A stretch of DNA of 64,000 nucleotides from Tsukamurella paurometabola DSM 20162. GTDB lineage: Bacteria; Actinomycetota; Actinomycetes; Mycobacteriales; Mycobacteriaceae. Position numbers and translations under genes: made by a program. Position 1 is the first letter of the stretch; the number at the start of each line of letters is the position of its first letter. Positions 61,137 to 64,000 of the stretch are shown piece after piece. The DNA lies in assembly GCF_000092225.1 (NCBI RefSeq), contig NC_014158.1, forward strand, positions 2,542,001 through 2,606,000, given 5' to 3'. A model generated the notes under the pieces. That model worked only from the letters and a program-made list of their open reading frames with translations, was not told the DNA's origin and searched no databases.

Positions 61137-61241
61137 AACACGATTGTTTCGTAAATCGCGGGGCGTTTCCAGCAAGGCCAGGCTAAGCTTCGCGCTCCAC
61201 CCCGACCCGGACCGGCACCGTCACCGTCTACGCTTGCGATC
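61137..61241. promoter_or_regulatory. Divergent sufR/mptB promoter region
   Basis: For sufR (minus strand), TTGCTG and TACGAA are spaced 16 bp; the -10 lies in a short CGATT...AATCG repeat where SufR could bind. For mptB (plus strand), TACGCT at 61229-61234 is 7 nt before its GTG, suggesting a leaderless transcript. Confidence 0.45.
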
Positions 61242-63026
61242 GTGTCCGCAACCCCTACGCTCCCCGAACGCGCCCGCGCGGTCGCGGACTTCCTCGGGCT
61301 GAGCAAGGCGCCGGGTTCGGGCGGCGACGAACACGGGTCCGTCACGCGGCTGCATGCGAACGAGCGGGGCCACTACCCCGACCTGACCGCCACCGAGAAG
61401 TCCTCGGTGCGCAAGATCGCGACCTTCGGCGGCGTCGGCGCCGTGCTCATCGCCTTCGGCGCACTGGGCGTAGGCGCCTTCCCGGTGGTGCAGAACCCGA
61501 TCGCCGGTCGCCGCGTGCTGGGACTGATGTTCCGCATGCAGTCCACCGCGCTCACGGTGACCATGGTGGGCACCGCGATGCTGATGATCGCCTGGGTACT
61601 ACTGCGCCGCTACACCGTGGGCTATCTCGTGCCGGGTGCGCATCGCGATCCCGCGCCTGCGCGACGGCTCACCCGCCCCGCGTTCGACCGCATCCTGGCG
61701 CTGTGGGTACTACCGTTCCTCTTCGCGCCGCCGATGTTCAGCAAGGACGTCTACTCTTATCTCGCGCAATCGGAGATCACCGCACGGGGGCTCGACCCGT
61801 ACAAGATCGGTCCCGCTGCCGCCCTCGGTATCGACCACGTCTTCACTCGCTCGGTCCCCAACATCTGGCGCGACACACCCGCCCCGTACGGACCCCTCTT
61901 CCTCTACCTCGGCCGCGGCATCACCTATCTGACCGGCGAGAACATCGTCGCCGGTGTGGTGCTGCATCGCGTGCTGGCGCTGGCCGGGGTGGCCATGATC
62001 GTGTGGGCACTGCCCCGGCTGGCGCGGCGCTGCGGGGTCAGTGAGGTCGCGGCACTCTGGCTCGGCGCAGCGAATCCGCTGGTGATCTTCCATCTCATCG
62101 CCGGCATCCATAACGAGGCGCTCATGCTCGGCATGATGTTGGTCGGGATGGAGTGGGCGTTGCGTGCCATCTCCTCCGGGCTGGCCTTCGCCGAGGGCTT
62201 CAAACCCACCTCGACCGGCTGGCTGCTCACCGCGGGCGCCGCGACCATCGCCGCGTCAGGCCTGATCAAGATCACCTCGGTCCTCGCTCTCGGCTTCATC
62301 GGCATGGCGCTCACCCGCAGATTGGGTGGCAGTTTCCCCGACATCGGCGGCAGGCTCGGCGGCTGGCGGCAGGCCCTGACCGACTTCCGGCCGCATGCGA
62401 AAGGCACCTTCGGCGCGCTGGCGGCGTCCGCGATCTATCTCGGCGTGATCCTGGTGATCGTGGTCGTGGCCGTGTGCCAGAGCACGGGGCTGGGATACGG
62501 CTGGCTCGATGCCGGGACGCTGGGCACGGCCAACAAAGTCCGATCGTGGATGTCGATACCGACAGTGCTCGGCCTGGGCACCGGACAGGTGGGCGTGCTG
62601 CTCGGACTCGGCGACCACACCACCGCGATCCTCGCCATCACGCGGCCGATCGCGGCGGCCGTCGGCGCGCTGATCGTGCTGCGGATGCTGATCGCCACAC
62701 TGTCGGGCCGCATCCACCCGGTGGGGGCGCTCGGCATATCTATGGGCGCGCTGGTGCTGCTGTTCCCGGTAGTGCAGCCCTGGTATCTGCTCTGGGCGAT
62801 CGTCCCCCTCGCGGCCTGGGCCACCGCGCCGGGATTCCGGCTCGCGGCGGTGATCGTCTCGAGTGTGATCTCGGTGATGCTGATGCCCAACGGAGGCGAG
62901 ATCGAGCCCTACGTGATCGCGAAAGCGGGGATGACCACGGTGGTCGTAGTGGCGCTCGCGGTGTATCTGACCTTCGAGCTGCCCCGCGACCGCGCGCGGC
63001 GGCGAGCGGCTCGTCCAGTACGCTGA
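61242..63026 (+). CDS. mptB: Alpha-(1->6) mannopyranosyltransferase MptB-like
   Basis: A 594-residue GT-C (GT87-like) membrane protein of the MptA/MptB family, which builds the alpha-1,6-mannan core of lipomannan and lipoarabinomannan from polyprenyl-phosphomannose. About 13 TM segments are present, and the catalytic acidic loop is FAPPMFSKDVYSYLAQSEIT, followed by GLDPYKIGPAA and TPAPYGPLFLYLGRGI. A cytoplasmic N-terminal tail of about 55 residues precedes TM1. The gene is divergent from sufR, the same order as Rv1459c/Rv1460. It starts at GTG 61242, probably leaderless. Confidence 0.93.
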   Translation: MSATPTLPERARAVADFLGLSKAPGSGGDEHGSVTRLHANERGHYPDLTATEKSSVRKIATFGGVGAVLIAFGALGVGAFPVVQNPIAGRRVLGLMFRMQSTALTVTMVGTAMLMIAWVLLRRYTVGYLVPGAHRDPAPARRLTRPAFDRILALWVLPFLFAPPMFSKDVYSYLAQSEITARGLDPYKIGPAAALGIDHVFTRSVPNIWRDTPAPYGPLFLYLGRGITYLTGENIVAGVVLHRVLALAGVAMIVWALPRLARRCGVSEVAALWLGAANPLVIFHLIAGIHNEALMLGMMLVGMEWALRAISSGLAFAEGFKPTSTGWLLTAGAATIAASGLIKITSVLALGFIGMALTRRLGGSFPDIGGRLGGWRQALTDFRPHAKGTFGALAASAIYLGVILVIVVVAVCQSTGLGYGWLDAGTLGTANKVRSWMSIPTVLGLGTGQVGVLLGLGDHTTAILAITRPIAAAVGALIVLRMLIATLSGRIHPVGALGISMGALVLLFPVVQPWYLLWAIVPLAAWATAPGFRLAAVIVSSVISVMLMPNGGEIEPYVIAKAGMTTVVVVALAVYLTFELPRDRARRRAARPVR

Positions 63027-63032
63027 CCTTTC

Positions 63033-63965
63033 GTGCCAGCACTGTCCGCGACCGACGTCACCAAGCGCTTCGGTGAGGTCGTCGCCGTCGACGGGCTGAG
63101 CCTCACCCTCGATGAGGGCAGCGTGCTCGCGCTCCTCGGCCCCAACGGCGCCGGGAAGACCACCACCGTGGAGATGTGCGAGGGCTTCGATTCCCCCGAC
63201 TCCGGCAGCATCCGCGTCCTCGGTCTCGATCCGGTGGCAGACGCGGATCGGCTCAAGCCGCGGATCGGCGTGATGCTCCAGGGCGGCGGCGCCTACCCCG
63301 GTGCGAAGGCGGGCGAGATGCTGCGCCTCGTGGCCGCCTACTCGGCGAACCCGCTCGATTCCAACTGGCTGCTCTCCACACTCGGCCTCGCCGATGTCGT
63401 CAATGTGAGCTACCGGCGACTGTCCGGCGGCCAGCAGCAGCGGCTCGCACTCGCGTGCGCCCTCGTCGGCCGTCCCGAACTGGTCTTCCTCGACGAGCCG
63501 ACGGCGGGCCTCGACGCCCAGGCCCGCCTATTGGTGTGGGACCTGATCGCGGCGCTGCGCCGCGACGGGGTCTCCGTACTGCTCACCACGCACTTGCTCG
63601 ACGAGGCCGAGGCGCTCGCCGACCGGGTGGTCATCGTGGACCGCGGCCGCGCGGTCGCCGACGGTACTCCCGAGGAACTCACCCGGGCCGGCGCCGAACA
63701 CGAACTGCGGCTGACGGCACCGTCGGGCCTGGACACCACCGCACTGGCCGACCGGCTGGGCACCGGCTTCACCGTGACCGTCGACGACGAGCCGCACGAG
63801 CGCGCGGTGTACGTGATCCGCGGCGCGGCGGTGACCCCGCACGTGCTGGCCGCGGCCACCGCCTTCTGCGCCGACCGCGACGCCCTGATCTCCGATCTCC
63901 GGGTGGGCACCCGCAGCCTGCAAGACGTGTTCCTCGACCTCACCGGCCGCGACCTGAGGGGATGA
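63033..63965 (+). CDS. ABC exporter ATP-binding protein (DrrA-like)
   Basis: A 310-residue ATPase with Walker A GPNGAGKTT (36-44), signature LSGGQQQRLALACAL, Walker B LVFLDEPTAGLD and switch His in LLTTHLLDEAEAL, plus a C-terminal DUF4162-like extension (about 230-310). It would energise an export permease. It begins at a GTG 6 nt after mptB and is followed by a permease start at 63967, so it is in an operon with both. The order matches Rv1458c/Rv1457c next to mptB. The substrate is unknown. Confidence 0.93.
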   Translation: MPALSATDVTKRFGEVVAVDGLSLTLDEGSVLALLGPNGAGKTTTVEMCEGFDSPDSGSIRVLGLDPVADADRLKPRIGVMLQGGGAYPGAKAGEMLRLVAAYSANPLDSNWLLSTLGLADVVNVSYRRLSGGQQQRLALACALVGRPELVFLDEPTAGLDAQARLLVWDLIAALRRDGVSVLLTTHLLDEAEALADRVVIVDRGRAVADGTPEELTRAGAEHELRLTAPSGLDTTALADRLGTGFTVTVDDEPHERAVYVIRGAAVTPHVLAAATAFCADRDALISDLRVGTRSLQDVFLDLTGRDLRG

Positions 63966-63966
63966 C

Positions 63967-64000
63967 GTGACCTCGACCGAATCCCGGTTCACCGCCGGCA
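63967..64000 (+). CDS. ABC transporter permease, 5' end only
   Basis: A GTG start at 63967 with GAGGGG 5 nt upstream opens an in-frame stretch reading MTSTESRFTAG up to the window end. Position directly after the ATPase gene suggests its permease partner. Too little is present to verify. Confidence 0.55.
   Translation, partial: MTSTESRFTAG

Overview
The window is high-GC actinobacterial chromosome. Gene content and order point to the Mycobacteriales, and a Tsukamurella- or Gordonia-like genome fits best. The inference rests on a mycobacterial-type sufR-sufBDCSU-sufT operon next to mptB, the polA/pdtaR/tRNA-Leu and lgt/pyk/tesB neighbourhoods, an LppP/LprE-family protein, a 13E12-type DUF222 gene and many GTG starts with GTGA/ATGA overlaps. 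No species call is possible from sequence reading alone.

Layout. 0-6.2 kb: polA, then a minus-strand operon of an SPFH/GYF protein, a zinc-ribbon membrane protein and a small membrane protein (resembling the Bacillus YdjG/YdjI pair), and a small DUF1508 gene. 6.2-8 kb: a HEAT-repeat protein and a MerR-HEAT fusion regulator behind a MerR-type promoter. 8-23 kb: mostly accessory metabolism arranged as regulator/target pairs: Tat-exported phospholipase C, TetR/DHA2 efflux pump, MerR/old yellow enzyme, quinone reductase of the Xi-GST family, AraC/VOC, TetR/metal-dependent hydrolase with a membrane protein, and a beta-ketoacyl-ACP synthase. 23.3-27.6 kb: a DUF222-HNH gene broken by an IS3-family element that itself carries an IS256-family element; removing both with their target duplications restores one 532-codon frame. 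27.7-30.4 kb: haloalkane dehalogenase-like hydrolase/TetR pair and an N-acetylglutamate-synthase-like protein. 30.4-33.4 kb: a small, lower-GC island at the 3' end of a tRNA-Leu gene, with a frameshifted tyrosine recombinase and a two-gene cassette ending in a HEPN protein. 33.5-49 kb: core genes (pdtaR, ctaG-like, rhomboid, a one-chain ECF-type transporter, tesB, pyk, lgt, a GT39-like transferase, a two-component system coupled to a lycopene cyclase, thioredoxin). 49-51.6 kb: a lectin/LysM protein, then on the minus strand an M-box (Mg2+) riboswitch followed by a 34-codon proline-rich ORF and a 45-codon ORF, then an acyl-CoA dehydrogenase. 51.7-54.9 kb: MarR-like regulators and DJ-1/PfpI proteins. 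54.9-64 kb: suf operon under SufR, divergent mptB, and the start of an ABC exporter operon.

Working together. The suf operon assembles Fe-S clusters under SufR feedback. Lgt, MptB and the LppP-like protein belong to cell-envelope biogenesis. Several pairs have readable operators: a MerR dyad in a 19-bp spacer at 6227-6257, a 14-bp tandem site at 28567-28600, and a 20-bp palindrome at 52184-52203. The most unusual content is the M-box leader with its two small ORFs, the HEPN cassette in the tRNA-bounded island, the single-polypeptide ECF transporter and the HEAT/MerR-HEAT pair. All function calls come from motif reading without database searches.
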